Assembly: GCA_003169845.1 (NCBI GenBank)
Contig: PNAG01000006.1
Coordinates: 1-64,000, forward strand
Origin: Candidatus Dormiibacterota bacterium
GTDB taxonomy: Bacteria; Chloroflexota; Dormibacteria; Dormibacterales; Dormibacteraceae
Direction of reading: 5' to 3'
Length of the DNA stretch: 64,000 bases
Part shown: piece after piece, positions 1 through 10,800 of the stretch
How the letters are laid out: every line of letters starts with the position of its first letter
Numbering within the stretch: the first letter of the stretch is position 1
Notes under the pieces: generated by a model
Told to the model about the DNA's origin: nothing
What the model saw: the letters and a program-made list of their open reading frames with translations, nothing else
Databases searched by the model: none
Position numbers and translations under genes: made by a program

Positions 1-622
1 CCATCCGCTTCTCTCGACAACGACCGTCGTGCTTGTCTGACCGGCGCGCCAGTGGCTCCAGTGCGGTCCGAATCGAAGCCCCGCCGACGGGGTCGAAAAC
101 ACTATTGATCCAGACCGCCCCGTCCTCGCCGGTTGAGATCCAGAGCTTGCGGTTCTCCACCAGGTCCGCTTGCTCGCCCTCATAGCCTTTGCGGTCGGCC
201 GAGTGACGGTAGTGGTTGCAGAGGTAATAGAACTTGCCTGGCGAATTCTCCCGCGCCTTGGCCAGCAACACAGACTCCTCGAATTTGGCCCCGACGGCAT
301 TGGCCGTCCGGACCATGGCCTTCAGGTGAGCAAAGCCGATCTCGCCGTTGGAAACCGCCTGGGTGCTCTCCGGAACCCGCTCCAGCTTCTGGCCGACTGC
401 AATGAGGTCAGCGGCAACAGTGCTGGTCTGGTGGCAGTTGAAGCGAATCCAGTCGATCGGGCTCGCGTAGCCCCATCTGTCGTACTCCTTGGTGGCGGCA
501 AAGCGAGCCGCCACGCGGGAAGCGCGGATGAGCAACAGATCGACCTGGTGGAGCAGCTGCTCGAGCTCTTCGCCGGCCTCCGCACCGGGCGTTCGAGTCT
601 GCAGGTCTTGCGTCGCAAGCAT
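1..622 (-). CDS. DUF222 / HNH endonuclease (13E12-like) family protein, 3' part beyond left edge
   Basis: Reading the minus strand from ATG at 622 gives an uninterrupted frame of about 207 codons that runs off the left edge. It carries the DUF222 pattern seen also in the intact copy at 13037-14233: a helical N-terminus (residues 1-60, with WGYASPIDWIRF), a repeated KLERVPESTQAVSNGEIGF-type helix, NHYRHSADRKGY, and near the edge VFDPVGGASIRTALEPLARR. The C-terminal HNH motif would lie outside the window. No function is firmly established for the family; members resemble mycobacterial 13E12 repeat proteins with a C-terminal HNH nuclease fold. The sequence is diverged from the copy at 13037 but has the same promoter layout. 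The start is supported by a -10-like TAGTGT 6 nt upstream, suggesting a leaderless message. Confidence 0.85.
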   Translation of the reverse strand, partial: MLATQDLQTRTPGAEAGEELEQLLHQVDLLLIRASRVAARFAATKEYDRWGYASPIDWIRFNCHQTSTVAADLIAVGQKLERVPESTQAVSNGEIGFAHLKAMVRTANAVGAKFEESVLLAKARENSPGKFYYLCNHYRHSADRKGYEGEQADLVENRKLWISTGEDGAVWINSVFDPVGGASIRTALEPLARRSDKHDGRCREKRM

Positions 623-635
623 GAAGACACACTAC

Positions 636-681
636 CAAACAGACGTTCGATTGTTATAGATTTGATCGTAAAAAAGGTCAA
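636..681 (-). promoter_or_regulatory. Promoter and LexA-like palindrome of the truncated DUF222/HNH gene
   Basis: On the minus strand CGAACGTCTGTTTG (636-649) is followed by TAGTGT and, 6 nt later, the ATG at 622. Just upstream lies an alternative strong core promoter, TTGACC (676-681), 17 nt, TATAAC (653-658). The CGAAC-N4-GTTTG palindrome recurs at the other two DUF222/HNH loci (12827-12840 and 45359-45372) and resembles the Gram-positive LexA box. The regulator is inferred. The rest of the 623-799 gap is C-rich and holds nothing else recognised. Confidence 0.6.
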
Positions 682-799
682 AAACGAACCAATTTCTCAG
701 GCCAATCACCCCGCCTCCGAGCCCTCCCCGACACCCCCTTCGCAGTCCCTATCCGAGCGTCGCCGCTCTCCCAAACGCGCCCCTACCGCCCCCTACCGC

Positions 800-1111
800 C
801 TACGCCGCCCGCACCGCCCGGGCAAGCAAGACCACCCCCACAAGAATCAGAACCACCCCCACGAAACCCAACACCACAAAATTCAACGAATCGGCCAGCC
901 CGAGCCCCACAGCGCCCGCACCAAGGGTCAAAAGCGCCGCCGCCCAAGCCCTCTCTCGCCCAACCGGCAATCGCTTCGCGCTCAACCAAGGCGGCCGGCG
1001 CTCCCGAATCGCAGCCCACGCCCCCAGGCCAACCGCCGACACCCCAACCACCACCAACACAACCCCCATGACTTCGAGGGCCCCACTCACAGCGGAATGT
1101 TTCCGTGCCAT
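800..1111 (-). CDS. Small membrane protein of unknown function
   Basis: 103 residues with three hydrophobic stretches (about residues 14-34, 58-75 and 79-98), very rich in Gly, Val and Ala, and a short basic loop (RERRPPWLSAKR) between the first two. The ATG at 1111 lies inside the last codons of the upstream carboxyltransferase gene (25 nt overlap), so it is probably the last gene of that operon. No family was recognised. The region also has long open frames on the other strand. The membrane-like composition and the operon position are the only support for this frame. Confidence 0.5.
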   Translation of the reverse strand: MARKHSAVSGALEVMGVVLVVVGVSAVGLGAWAAIRERRPPWLSAKRLPVGRERAWAAALLTLGAGAVGLGLADSLNFVVLGFVGVVLILVGVVLLARAVRAA

Positions 1112-2654
1112 TTCGGGCTCCGCCGCCGCTCCTTACGAAGCGCGATCCTCAACGCCCGAATGAGCTCCCACCGCGTCCGCCCCGGCTCGATCACGTCATC
1201 GATATAACCCCGCTCCGCGGCAATGTACGGATTGGCGAAGCGTTCCGTGTATTCGCTGACGAGCTCGCGCCGGCGGCCCACCGGATCGGCGGCGGCCTCC
1301 AGCTCGCGATGAAAGATGATGTTGACCGCGCCCTCCGGCCCCATCACCGCGATCTCCGCCGTCGGCCAGGCAACGTTGAAGTCCGCCCTGATGTGCTTCG
1401 AGCACATCACGCAGTAAGCCCCGCCGTACGCCTTGCGCGTGATGACCGTGAGCTTCGGCACCGTCGCCTCGCTGTACGCGTAGAGCAGCTTCGAGCCATG
1501 GCGGATGATTCCGCCGTACTCCTGCGCGGTGCCCGGCAGGAAACCCGGCACGTCGACGAACGTCACGAGCGGGATGTTGAACGCGTCGCAAAAGCGCACG
1601 AAGCGCGCGGCCTTCACCGCCGCGTTGATGTCCAGCGCTCCGGCCATCACCTTCGGCTGGTTCGCAACCACGCCCACGGGATGGCCGTCCAGGTGCGCGA
1701 ACCCGACGACGATGTTCATCGCGAAGTACGGCTGGACCTCGAAGAAATCGCCGCTGTCCACGACCATCCGGACGACTTCTTTGATGTCATAGGGCTCTTT
1801 CGGGTTGTCGGGGATGATCGTGGCCAGGCCCGGCGCCGCACGCTCCGGATCGTCGGTCGTCCTGACAATGGGTGGCTGCTGCTCGAAGCTCTGCGGGATG
1901 TACTTGAAGAGCCGGCGCACCTGCGCGAAGCACTCGTCTTCCGACTCGGCCAGGAAGTGCGCGACGCCCGATTTGACGTTGTGCACCTCGGCGCCTCCAA
2001 GCGAGTCGAACGTCACCTCCTCGCCGGTCGTGACGCGAACCACCTCCGGTCCGGTGATGAACATGTAGCCGACCTTGTGGACCATGAATGTGAAGTCGGT
2101 GATCGCCGGAGAGTAGACCGCGCCACCGGTGGACGGGCCGAGGATCAGGCTCAGCTGTGGGATCAATCCGCTGGCTTCGACGTTGCGCCAGAAGATCTCC
2201 GCGTAGCCCGCCAGCGACACGACCCCCTCCTGGATTCGCGCGCCGCCCGAGTCGTTGATGCCGATGATCGGGATCCGGTTGCGCATGGCGAGGTCCATGA
2301 CCTTGATCACCTTCTCGGCGAACACCTCGCCGAGCGACCCTCCGAAAACCGACGCGTCGTGGCTGAAGAGGACCACGTCCCTCCCGTCGATCTTTGCCAT
2401 GCCGGTGACAACTCCGTCGCCGGCCACCCTTCTGCTCTCGAGGCCGAAGCCGCTGGCACGATGCTTGGCGAAGATGTCGATCTCCTCGAACGAGTTGCGG
2501 TCGACCAGGCGATTGATGCGCTCGCGCGCCGTCAGCCTGCCCTTGGCGTGCTGCCGGTTGAAGGCTTCGGCGTCTCCATGGCCCGCCTCGTACTTGCGCT
2601 GGCGCAGCTCGTTGAGCGGATCGACCTTTCGCCGCCTGGGTGTTGGTGATCCCA

Positions 2655-2655
<1 letters not shown>
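1087..2655 (-). CDS. pccB: Acyl-CoA (propionyl/methylmalonyl) carboxylase carboxyltransferase subunit
   Basis: 522 residues, the usual length for the PccB/AccD5/MmdA carboxyltransferase family. This subunit moves CO2 from biotin to propionyl-CoA, giving (S)-methylmalonyl-CoA, or works in reverse in decarboxylases. The two crotonase-like halves are visible: FGGSLGEVFAEKV and GINDSGGARIQEG in the first half, then DVPGFLPGTAQEYGGIIRHG and RKAYGGAYCVM in the second. The ATG at 2655 overlaps the stop of the mutase gene by one base (TGATG), indicating translational coupling; a longer upstream reading of this frame is only the shadow of the mutase gene. No biotin carboxylase or biotin carrier gene occurs in the window, so partners must be elsewhere. 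Propionyl-CoA carboxylase is the best guess because mutase and epimerase are in the same operon. Confidence 0.9.
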
Positions 2656-4219
<1,564 letters not shown>

Positions 4220-4223
<4 letters not shown>

Positions 4224-4618
4224 CCTTCGACGAACTCCGTCAGTACGCCACCCATGCTCTTCGGGTGCACGAACGCGATGCGCCTCCCGTGAAGACCGAT
4301 GCGGGGCTCGGAGTCGATAAGCTCGAGCCCCGCCTCACGAGCTCCAGCCAGCGCGACGTCGATGTCGGTGACGCGATACGCGACGTGATGCAGGCCTGGT
4401 CCTCGCTTCGCGATGAACTTTCCGACCGGCGAGTCCTCGCGCAGCGCCGACATGAGCTCGATCTCGTCATCGCCGACGCGCAACACGGCAGCCTCCAGAC
4501 CCTCCGCCTCGCTCGCGGCGCGATGGACGAGCTCTGCTCCCAGCGCGTTTCGATAGAGCCGGATGGATTCGTCCAGGTCGGCCACTGCGACTCCGACATG
4601 GTGGATCTGGTTCGGCAT
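4220..4618 (-). CDS. mce: Methylmalonyl-CoA epimerase
   Basis: 132 residues, a single vicinal-oxygen-chelate (glyoxalase-like) protein of normal length. It interconverts (S)- and (R)-methylmalonyl-CoA, linking the carboxyltransferase to the mutase encoded next to it. Two beta-alpha-beta-beta-beta repeats can be seen, starting at IHHVGVAVADL (residue 5) and GLHHVAYRVTDI (residue 76). Likely metal ligands are His7, Glu54, His78 and Glu128, in the positions expected for the family. It follows the dehydrogenase gene after 8 nt and overlaps the mutase start by 4 nt (ATGA). Confidence 0.93.
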
Positions 4619-4626
4619 CGAGCTGC

Positions 4627-5475
4627 TCAGTAGCGGTACCAGCCCTCTTTGGTCTTGCGGCCGAACTTCCCGGCCCTGACCTTCGCCTCCAGCTGAGGCG
4701 AGGGACGGAATCGCTCTTCTCCAGTCGACTCGTACATGTGGCTTCGCGCTTTGAAGGTCACGTCCAGGCCGGTGAAGTCGCCGAGCCGGAAGGGACCCAT
4801 CGGCCAGTTGAGGCCCTTCTCGACCGCTACGTCGATATCTTCGAAACTGGCAACGCCGGCGTCGAGGAGCCGGTATGCCTCCTGGGTCGCGGCGTAGAGG
4901 ATGCGGTTGACGATGAAGCCGTCGATCTCCTTGTTGATCAGGACCGGCGTGCGGCCGATCTCGCGCGCCACCGACATCGCGCGCTCCGCCGTCTCGTCAG
5001 ATGTTTGCGGCCCGCGCACGACCTCGACGAGGTCCATCACCAGTACCGGGTTGAAGAAATGCATGTTGACGCACAGCTCCGGCCGCGAAGTCGCGCCGGC
5101 AAGCTTGCTGATGCCCATCGTCGACGAGTTGCTCGCGAGGACCGCGTCCGGTGGCGCGGCCTGGTCGAGCGCGGCGAACACTGAACGCTTCACCTGCATG
5201 TCCTCGAACACCGCCTCGATCACGAAGTCGGCGCGCGACACGGCCTCCAAGAGGTCAGTGGTCTCACGCACGCCTGAGAGCGCCTTTTCGGCTGCGACAG
5301 CGTCGAGCCGCCCCTTCTCGACGCGCCGCATGAGATGGCCGCGGTTGGAGCTGCGCGCCTTCTCGAGCTGCTCGGCACTCGTGTCGTGGAGCCATACATC
5401 CACTCCGGCGAGCGCGGCCTGCTGCGCGATCTGAGCGCCCATGCTCCCCGCCCCAATCACCGCCAGGCGCGTCAC
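4627..5475 (-). CDS. 3-hydroxyacyl-CoA dehydrogenase (3-hydroxybutyryl-CoA dehydrogenase type)
   Basis: 282 residues, the length of single-function HBD/PaaH dehydrogenases. It oxidises 3-hydroxyacyl-CoA to 3-ketoacyl-CoA with NAD+, or the reverse. The N-terminal Rossmann motif VIGAGSMGAQIAQQAALAG is at residues 5-23; NMHFFNPV carries the catalytic His; DGFIVNRIL and PMGPFRLGDFTGLDV belong to the C-terminal helical domain. The start is GTG at 5475, overlapping the upstream SCP2 stop as GTGA, which also places the Rossmann motif correctly. A longer upstream extension of the frame is shadow sequence. Together with SCP2 proteins and the methylmalonyl-CoA enzymes it points to fatty-acid or branched-chain/propionate catabolism. 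Confidence 0.92.
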   Translation of the reverse strand: MTRLAVIGAGSMGAQIAQQAALAGVDVWLHDTSAEQLEKARSSNRGHLMRRVEKGRLDAVAAEKALSGVRETTDLLEAVSRADFVIEAVFEDMQVKRSVFAALDQAAPPDAVLASNSSTMGISKLAGATSRPELCVNMHFFNPVLVMDLVEVVRGPQTSDETAERAMSVAREIGRTPVLINKEIDGFIVNRILYAATQEAYRLLDAGVASFEDIDVAVEKGLNWPMGPFRLGDFTGLDVTFKARSHMYESTGEERFRPSPQLEAKVRAGKFGRKTKEGWYRY

Positions 5476-5927
5476 TGAACAGAAAAGATCCGCGTGACGC
5501 GGTTCAGGGTTGCGATGTTGGGCAGCAGCCCGTTGATCTTCAGCTTCCCCTGCAGGAGCTTGAGCGCAACTCCCCGGCCGTTTTCGTCGTAGTACACGGG
5601 AAGGCCGAAGAGCCCGATCTTGAGGTTGCTCAGGCTCATGATGGTCTCGGCCTCCGCGCGGATCGTGATCGTGCGCCGGGGCTCGAGGCCGTTGTAGACC
5701 GTGAGCCGTCCGGAATCGAATTCCAGGCTCACCCCCTCGTCGATGTCCGTGACCCAAACGCCGACGCGGGCCGACAGCGAATCGAAGTCATGCCGCTTTT
5801 TCGAATTGGCCTTGACGTTGGCTTCGATCAGGCCGCCGAGCATCTGCGCGAACGCGCTCGGCTCGTCGCCGGCGTATGCGACCAGCTGTGGGCGGTCCAA
5901 TGCGAGCTTTACGCCTCGTCTGGCCAT
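5472..5927 (-). CDS. SCP2 sterol/lipid-binding domain protein (second copy)
   Basis: 151 residues of the SCP2 sterol-transfer fold: a strand-rich first half (RVGVWVTDIDEGVSLEFDSG) and the typical end, GRGVALKLLQGKLKINGLLP, which forms the lipid-binding tunnel in known members. Start ATG at 5927 overlaps the end of the neighbouring SCP2 gene by 19 nt. Such domains bind or shuttle acyl-CoAs and are often encoded with beta-oxidation enzymes. The gene lies between another SCP2 gene and a hydroxyacyl-CoA dehydrogenase. Its ligand is not predictable. It is clearly diverged from its neighbour, so the pair is not a recent duplication. Confidence 0.8.
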   Translation of the reverse strand: MARRGVKLALDRPQLVAYAGDEPSAFAQMLGGLIEANVKANSKKRHDFDSLSARVGVWVTDIDEGVSLEFDSGRLTVYNGLEPRRTITIRAEAETIMSLSNLKIGLFGLPVYYDENGRGVALKLLQGKLKINGLLPNIATLNRVTRIFSVQ

Positions 5928-6331
5928 TCGACCGGGACCCGGGTCGTGCACTCGGTCATTTCCTGTGACGCCCTTGTGTAGCGCACGATCGTCGGCAGGT
6001 CGCCCTTCAGCTTGAGCTTGCCCTGGAGCATCCCCTTCGTCGCGTCCAGCTCCTTGGTGGCGACCTGCTTCCAGCGCGAGTACGGAGCCGTGATCACGAA
6101 GTCGCATTTCTGCGCATCGCTCGCCGGCCCGACGGTGATTTCACGCGCCTCCCCGTCGAAGAGGTCCATCACCACGCCGCGAGACTCCGGGAAATGCTTG
6201 TTCGGCTCGGCCTCGACGACCAGCCCGACCGTCCACTTCCATCCCTTGCCCGCCGCCTTGTAGACGCTGGACTTGTTGATCTCGTCCTTGAACTGCGCCG
6301 CCCAATCGCTCGAGAACGCCTTGACCGCCAT
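5909..6331 (-). CDS. SCP2 sterol/lipid-binding domain protein (first gene of the operon)
   Basis: 140 residues, a stand-alone SCP2 domain with the signature KGMLQGKLKLKGDLPTIVRY near residues 100-120. Two ATGs lie at 6334 and 6331; the AGGAGG at 6336-6341 is better spaced (4 nt) from the second. It heads a minus-strand run of seven genes down to 800. The divergent WS/DGAT gene starts 99 bp away at 6431, so this short gap (6332-6430) must hold both promoters; no clear -35/-10 pair was seen there. A role in acyl-CoA binding for the downstream enzymes is inferred from context. Confidence 0.82.
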   Translation of the reverse strand: MAVKAFSSDWAAQFKDEINKSSVYKAAGKGWKWTVGLVVEAEPNKHFPESRGVVMDLFDGEAREITVGPASDAQKCDFVITAPYSRWKQVATKELDATKGMLQGKLKLKGDLPTIVRYTRASQEMTECTTRVPVEWPDEA

Positions 6332-6430
6332 CATGCCTCCTGGTTTCGTGAACAGCAGCCGCCCGGGACAAGGTTACCTACACCGGCTGCGCTTGGTCAC
6401 GGCCGCCCGCGGCCCCAGTCCGCACTTACC

Positions 6431-7855
6431 ATGAGCGCCGTGGCTTCCGGGGGCGGGGCGGCGCCCTTCTACCAGCCGCTCTCTGCGCGCGACGCGTGGT
6501 TTCTCTACGCCGAGCGGCCGCCAACGCCACTCGACATCGGCACGGTTTACGTGTTCGAGGGCGGGTCGCAGGTGCCGGGCGGACGAGGCGCGCTTGGAGT
6601 CGAGGAGACGATCAAGGAGAGGATCCACCTCGTTCCGCGCTACCGGCAGCGGATCCACCGCGTGCCGTGGAACCTCGCGCATCCCGTCTGGATCGACGAC
6701 CCGCATTTCGACCTCGGCGCGCACATCCGCCGTGAGGTGCTGCCGCCGCCGGGAAACGGCGCGTCGCTCAGGCGCCTGGTGATGCGGATCCTGGCGCGGC
6801 CGCTGGACATGCGCCGGCCGCTGTGGGAGATGACGATCGTCACGGGTCTGCGCGGCGGCCGGGTGGTGATCGTCAACCGTGCACACCACGCCATGGTCGA
6901 TGGCGTGTCATCGGTCGACATCCTGGCGCTGTTACTTGACCCCGACCCGGAGGGCTACACGCCCGAGCCGCCGGCGGACGGCTGGAAGCCGCGGCCGGAA
7001 CCATCCAGCTGGGACCTGATCCGGCCGGTACTGTGGAACTTCCATCCAACTGAGAAGGGAGAGCGAACCCGGCTGCCGGCGCTGTGGCGCTCGCGACGCC
7101 TGCCGTGGACCGGCATGCTGAAGTTGAGCGGCACGATTTTCAGGCCGAGTCCCGACCTATTCTTCAACCGAAAGATCGGCACCCAGCGCACCGGACGGGG
7201 GTTGAAGGTTCCGCTTGCAACCTTCAAGGCGCTGAAAGACCGCTTCGGCTGCACCGTCAACGACGCCGTGCTTGCAGTGGTCTCGGAGGGCCTTCACCGA
7301 TGGTTCAAAGGCCGCGGCGAGAGCGTGCCCGAGAAGGTACGCGTCTTCTGTCCCGTGAGCGTCCGGAGTGACGACGGGCGTGGCCGGCTCGGGAACCAGA
7401 TCAGCGGCATGGTGCTGGAACTGCCCACGGGCGACCTGACGATCGAGCAGCGGCTGCGCCAGATCAATGTGACGACCGGCGATTTGAAGCGCACGCGGCA
7501 GGCCGTCGCCGCCGACAAGCTGGCCGGGCTGGCGGACTGGGCTCCGGCATCCTTGCTGGTCCTGGCCGGCCGGCTGATGTCGAACCCACAGGCCGGCGCC
7601 AACATCAACGTCACCAACATTCCCGGTCCACAGTTCCCGCTGTACTCGGGCGGGGCCCAGCTCCTCGAGGTGTGGCCCTTTGCGCCGCTCTACCCGTCGA
7701 TGGGCCTCGGCGTCGCGATCGTTTCCTACAACGGCGATGCGTATTTCGGGCTCACCGCCGACCCAGGCATCGTCCCTGACGTTGAGGAATTTACGGCCAG
7801 GCTTGAAGAGGCCGCCGTGCAGTGCACGGAGCTGGCGGCTAGCTCTCCAGGGTGA
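6431..7855 (+). CDS. Wax ester synthase / diacylglycerol acyltransferase (WS/DGAT)
   Basis: 474 residues, the usual length for the bacterial WS/DGAT (Tgs/AtfA) family. These enzymes join acyl-CoA to fatty alcohols or diacylglycerol and make storage lipid at the membrane. The catalytic HHxxxDG motif is intact (H152-H153-A-M-V-D-G158), preceded by a PLDMRRPLWEM motif; downstream are the family NDAVLAVVSEGLHRW and NINVTNIPGP blocks. The ATG at 6431 gives the standard N-terminus (PLSARDAWFLYAE). It is divergent from the SCP2/beta-oxidation operon and overlaps the 3' end of the S9-FHA gene by 17 nt. Triacylglycerol storage is the likely role; the substrate is not decided by sequence. Confidence 0.92.
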   Translation: MSAVASGGGAAPFYQPLSARDAWFLYAERPPTPLDIGTVYVFEGGSQVPGGRGALGVEETIKERIHLVPRYRQRIHRVPWNLAHPVWIDDPHFDLGAHIRREVLPPPGNGASLRRLVMRILARPLDMRRPLWEMTIVTGLRGGRVVIVNRAHHAMVDGVSSVDILALLLDPDPEGYTPEPPADGWKPRPEPSSWDLIRPVLWNFHPTEKGERTRLPALWRSRRLPWTGMLKLSGTIFRPSPDLFFNRKIGTQRTGRGLKVPLATFKALKDRFGCTVNDAVLAVVSEGLHRWFKGRGESVPEKVRVFCPVSVRSDDGRGRLGNQISGMVLELPTGDLTIEQRLRQINVTTGDLKRTRQAVAADKLAGLADWAPASLLVLAGRLMSNPQAGANINVTNIPGPQFPLYSGGAQLLEVWPFAPLYPSMGLGVAIVSYNGDAYFGLTADPGIVPDVEEFTARLEEAAVQCTELAASSPG

Positions 7856-10800
7856 AGCGGATCGTGTTCTGGCCGATGGCGATCAGGTCGCCATCCGACA
7901 GCTGCTTCTCGATCACCGGCTCGCCATTGACCAGCGTGCCGTTCGTGCTGCCCAGGTCGCTGATCCAGAAGAACCCGCTGCGCACCTCGATCTGGCCGTG
8001 ATGACCGGAGGTCGCCGGATCGCCGACCACGACGTCGTTGTCGGGCGCGCGGCCGACTGACACGATCTGGCTTGGAAGCGCGACCATCCGTCCGGCAAAC
8101 GGGCCCGACTCGAAGGTCAACATGGCCGCGAAGGCCGTGCCCGCGGCGATCTGGTCGATCGGCAGCGCCTGGAGCGACACGGTGCGCCTGGAATCTGAGG
8201 GTGCCTCGGAGTGCTGCCATGCGGGGATGATCGAGGTCGCTTCCTCGAAGGTCTCGGGCTGCTGCGGGTTAGGTGTTCCATTGCCGGGAGAGGTGCCTCC
8301 CGGCCAGCGCAGCATCGTGGATTTGACGGGGTCCGGGTCGGGCGCGGGTGGGCGCGTGACCTGGGTCGACTGCGCCGACGGCACAGGGTCGGCGGCCAGC
8401 TTTTCCCCATCCCCTGTCAGGGGGAGGGCTGGGGCGGGGAGCGCCTCGACCTCTTGACCCGGCTCCGGTTCCGGCTCAGCCTCGGACTCGTCGGCCGCGA
8501 CAAGCGGCTCGGGTGCCGGCTCCGGTTCAGGTTCGTGCGCCACCTCCGGCTCGCGGCCGGGATCTGAGTCCTGCTCAGCCTGCAGCCACGGCTCCGAAGG
8601 TTCGGGCTCTATCGCCTCCCCAGCCACGGCTGCCGGGATCGGGGGCGCCTCGACCTCCTGAGGCCGTTCCCAATCCACCGCAGGTGGGACTGGGGGCGCC
8701 TCGAGCTCCTCGACCATCGGGGCAAGCTCCGCTTCAGCGACGAGCGGTTCGGGCTCCGCCTCCGCTGCGGGCTCCGCCTCCGCTGCGGGCTCCGCCCCCG
8801 CTTCGGGCTCTGCCCCCTCCTCCGCGACGGGGAGGGCTGGGGTGGGGGGCGCCTCGAGCTCTTCAACCAGCTTGGGCTCTGGCTCGGGGAGATCGGGGAG
8901 CGCCTCTGGTTCGGCGAGCTCTGCCTCTGACGCCGCCTCTTCGGCCACCGGCTCGACCGGAGCCAGGGTCTGGAGCACCATCGTGTCCGTCTCGATCTCC
9001 GCGTCCGCCGCGGGAGCCGGCAGCTCCGCGACGGCGAGGGGCTCGGCCGCAACTTCGTCAACGAGGTGCGCCGCCACGGGCGGCTCCGAAGGCAGCTCGC
9101 GCGTGGCGAAGGCCGGCACGGGAAGCACCTGCGTAGCGGCCTCGCTGACGCGATCCGTCGCCGCCGTCCCGAGGAATCGCTCGTACCACGCGGCGATCCG
9201 GCGGAGCCGCTCCACGCGACGGTCCGGCCGTCCGCTGCGCGACAGATCGTGCGACTCCTCCGGAAATCGGACCATCTCAACGGTCTTGCCCAGCAGCCGC
9301 ATCGCGCCGAAGAGCTCTTCCGACTGGGAGATGGCACAGCGCAGGTCCATCTCACCGCACGTCAGCAGGAGCGGCGTCTGGATGTTCTTCACGTAACGGA
9401 TCGGAGATCGCCTCCAGAGCTCGTCGAGGTCCGGCCAGGGCGGAGGCCCGAGCTCGAGAGTGCCCCAGAGCACGATGTCGTGCTGGGCGTACTCGCTCAC
9501 CAGGTTGGAAAGCGACCGCATGGCAACCGCGGCGGAGAACCGGTTCGTCTGGCCGATCGCCCAGTTGGTCATGTAGCCGCCGTAGGAACCACCACCGATT
9601 CCCATTCGGTTCGTGTCGATGTAACCGGTCCGTTCGATGATCTGGTCGAGCGCGCTCATCAGGTCGACGTAGTCCTTGCCGCCCCAATCGCGGACCACCT
9701 CGCGGCGGAAGCGCTCGCCGTAGCCGTCGGATCCACGCGGATTGACGTAAAGGACCACGTATCCCATGCCGGCCAGCACCTGCAGCTCGTGGAAAAACGC
9801 CCAGCCGTACTGGCCGTGCGGACCGCCATGCACCTCCAGCACCAGCGGGTGCAGCTTTTGCGGGTCGAGGCCCTGGGGTTTCAGCACCCAGCCCTCGATC
9901 AACCAGCCGTCGGGCGCTGTGAACTGGTGGCGCTCTGGTTGGGCCACGTAGCGGTCGTGCAACCACGGGTTGAGGTCCGTCAGGCGCGCCTCCGCTCCCT
10001 GCGTCAGGATATGGAGCTCTCCCGGCTGATTCGAATCGGAGGCAGTGAACGCGACCACCCCGGAAGCCAGGTCGAAATCAAAGATGCGCCGCTGGCCGCC
10101 GACCTCCTGGCGAATGCCGCCCTCCAGGTCACAGGAGTAGAGACCGGCCACGCCGGGACCGCTGGCGACGAAGTAGACACGGTCTCCTTCTTTGGACCAG
10201 CAGAGCCGGCCGCCGTGACCGGCGCGCATGTCGGTGATCAGGCTGTCGGACACGGACTGGTCGAAACCGGCCGTCAGGCAGCGCGGTCCCTCGCCCGTCA
10301 GTGGCACCACCCAGAGGCGCTCCAGGAACCCGCCGTCCGGGCCGTTGGCGGCGATGAAGGCGATGAGGTCGCCCCGCGGCGACCAGGCGGGCGACGCCAG
10401 GGTGAGGCCGCCTCCAAGCCGGTGCCGGTTGCCCGTGAGATCGACCAGGTAGAGGTTCGCGTCGCGCTGCAGGTCAGCGCCGGGCTCCGCGTTTCCGGAC
10501 ACGACCAGCCTGGTGCCGTCGGGCGACCAGTCGAAGCCGGTGACGTCCCAGGCGCCAGTGGTCAGCTGAATAACGTTTCCACCCACGGCCGGCACTACAA
10601 ACAGGTGGTGATACCGGCCGTCGACAAAACCCAGGCCGTCGTGCTTGTAGTCGAGCCGTCGCGCAATCCGCGCCACGGGGGTGCGGCGGAGCTGGTCTTT
10701 TCCTTCCGGCGGCCGTGGATCGTCCACCACCCCCTCGGGGTCGGAGAGCACGGTGCCGATGAATGCGATCCAGCTCCCGTCGGGAGACCACAACGGGTTC

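Noticed and set aside
170-1207. 345-residue plus-strand open frame
   Set aside because: Opposite to the DUF222 gene and the small membrane protein; Pro/Arg/His-rich low-complexity translation typical of a GC-rich shadow frame.
1105-2649. 514-residue plus-strand open frame
   Set aside because: Exactly antisense to the carboxyltransferase gene, whose protein matches a known family throughout; the antisense product is rich in Arg, His and Asp with no family features.
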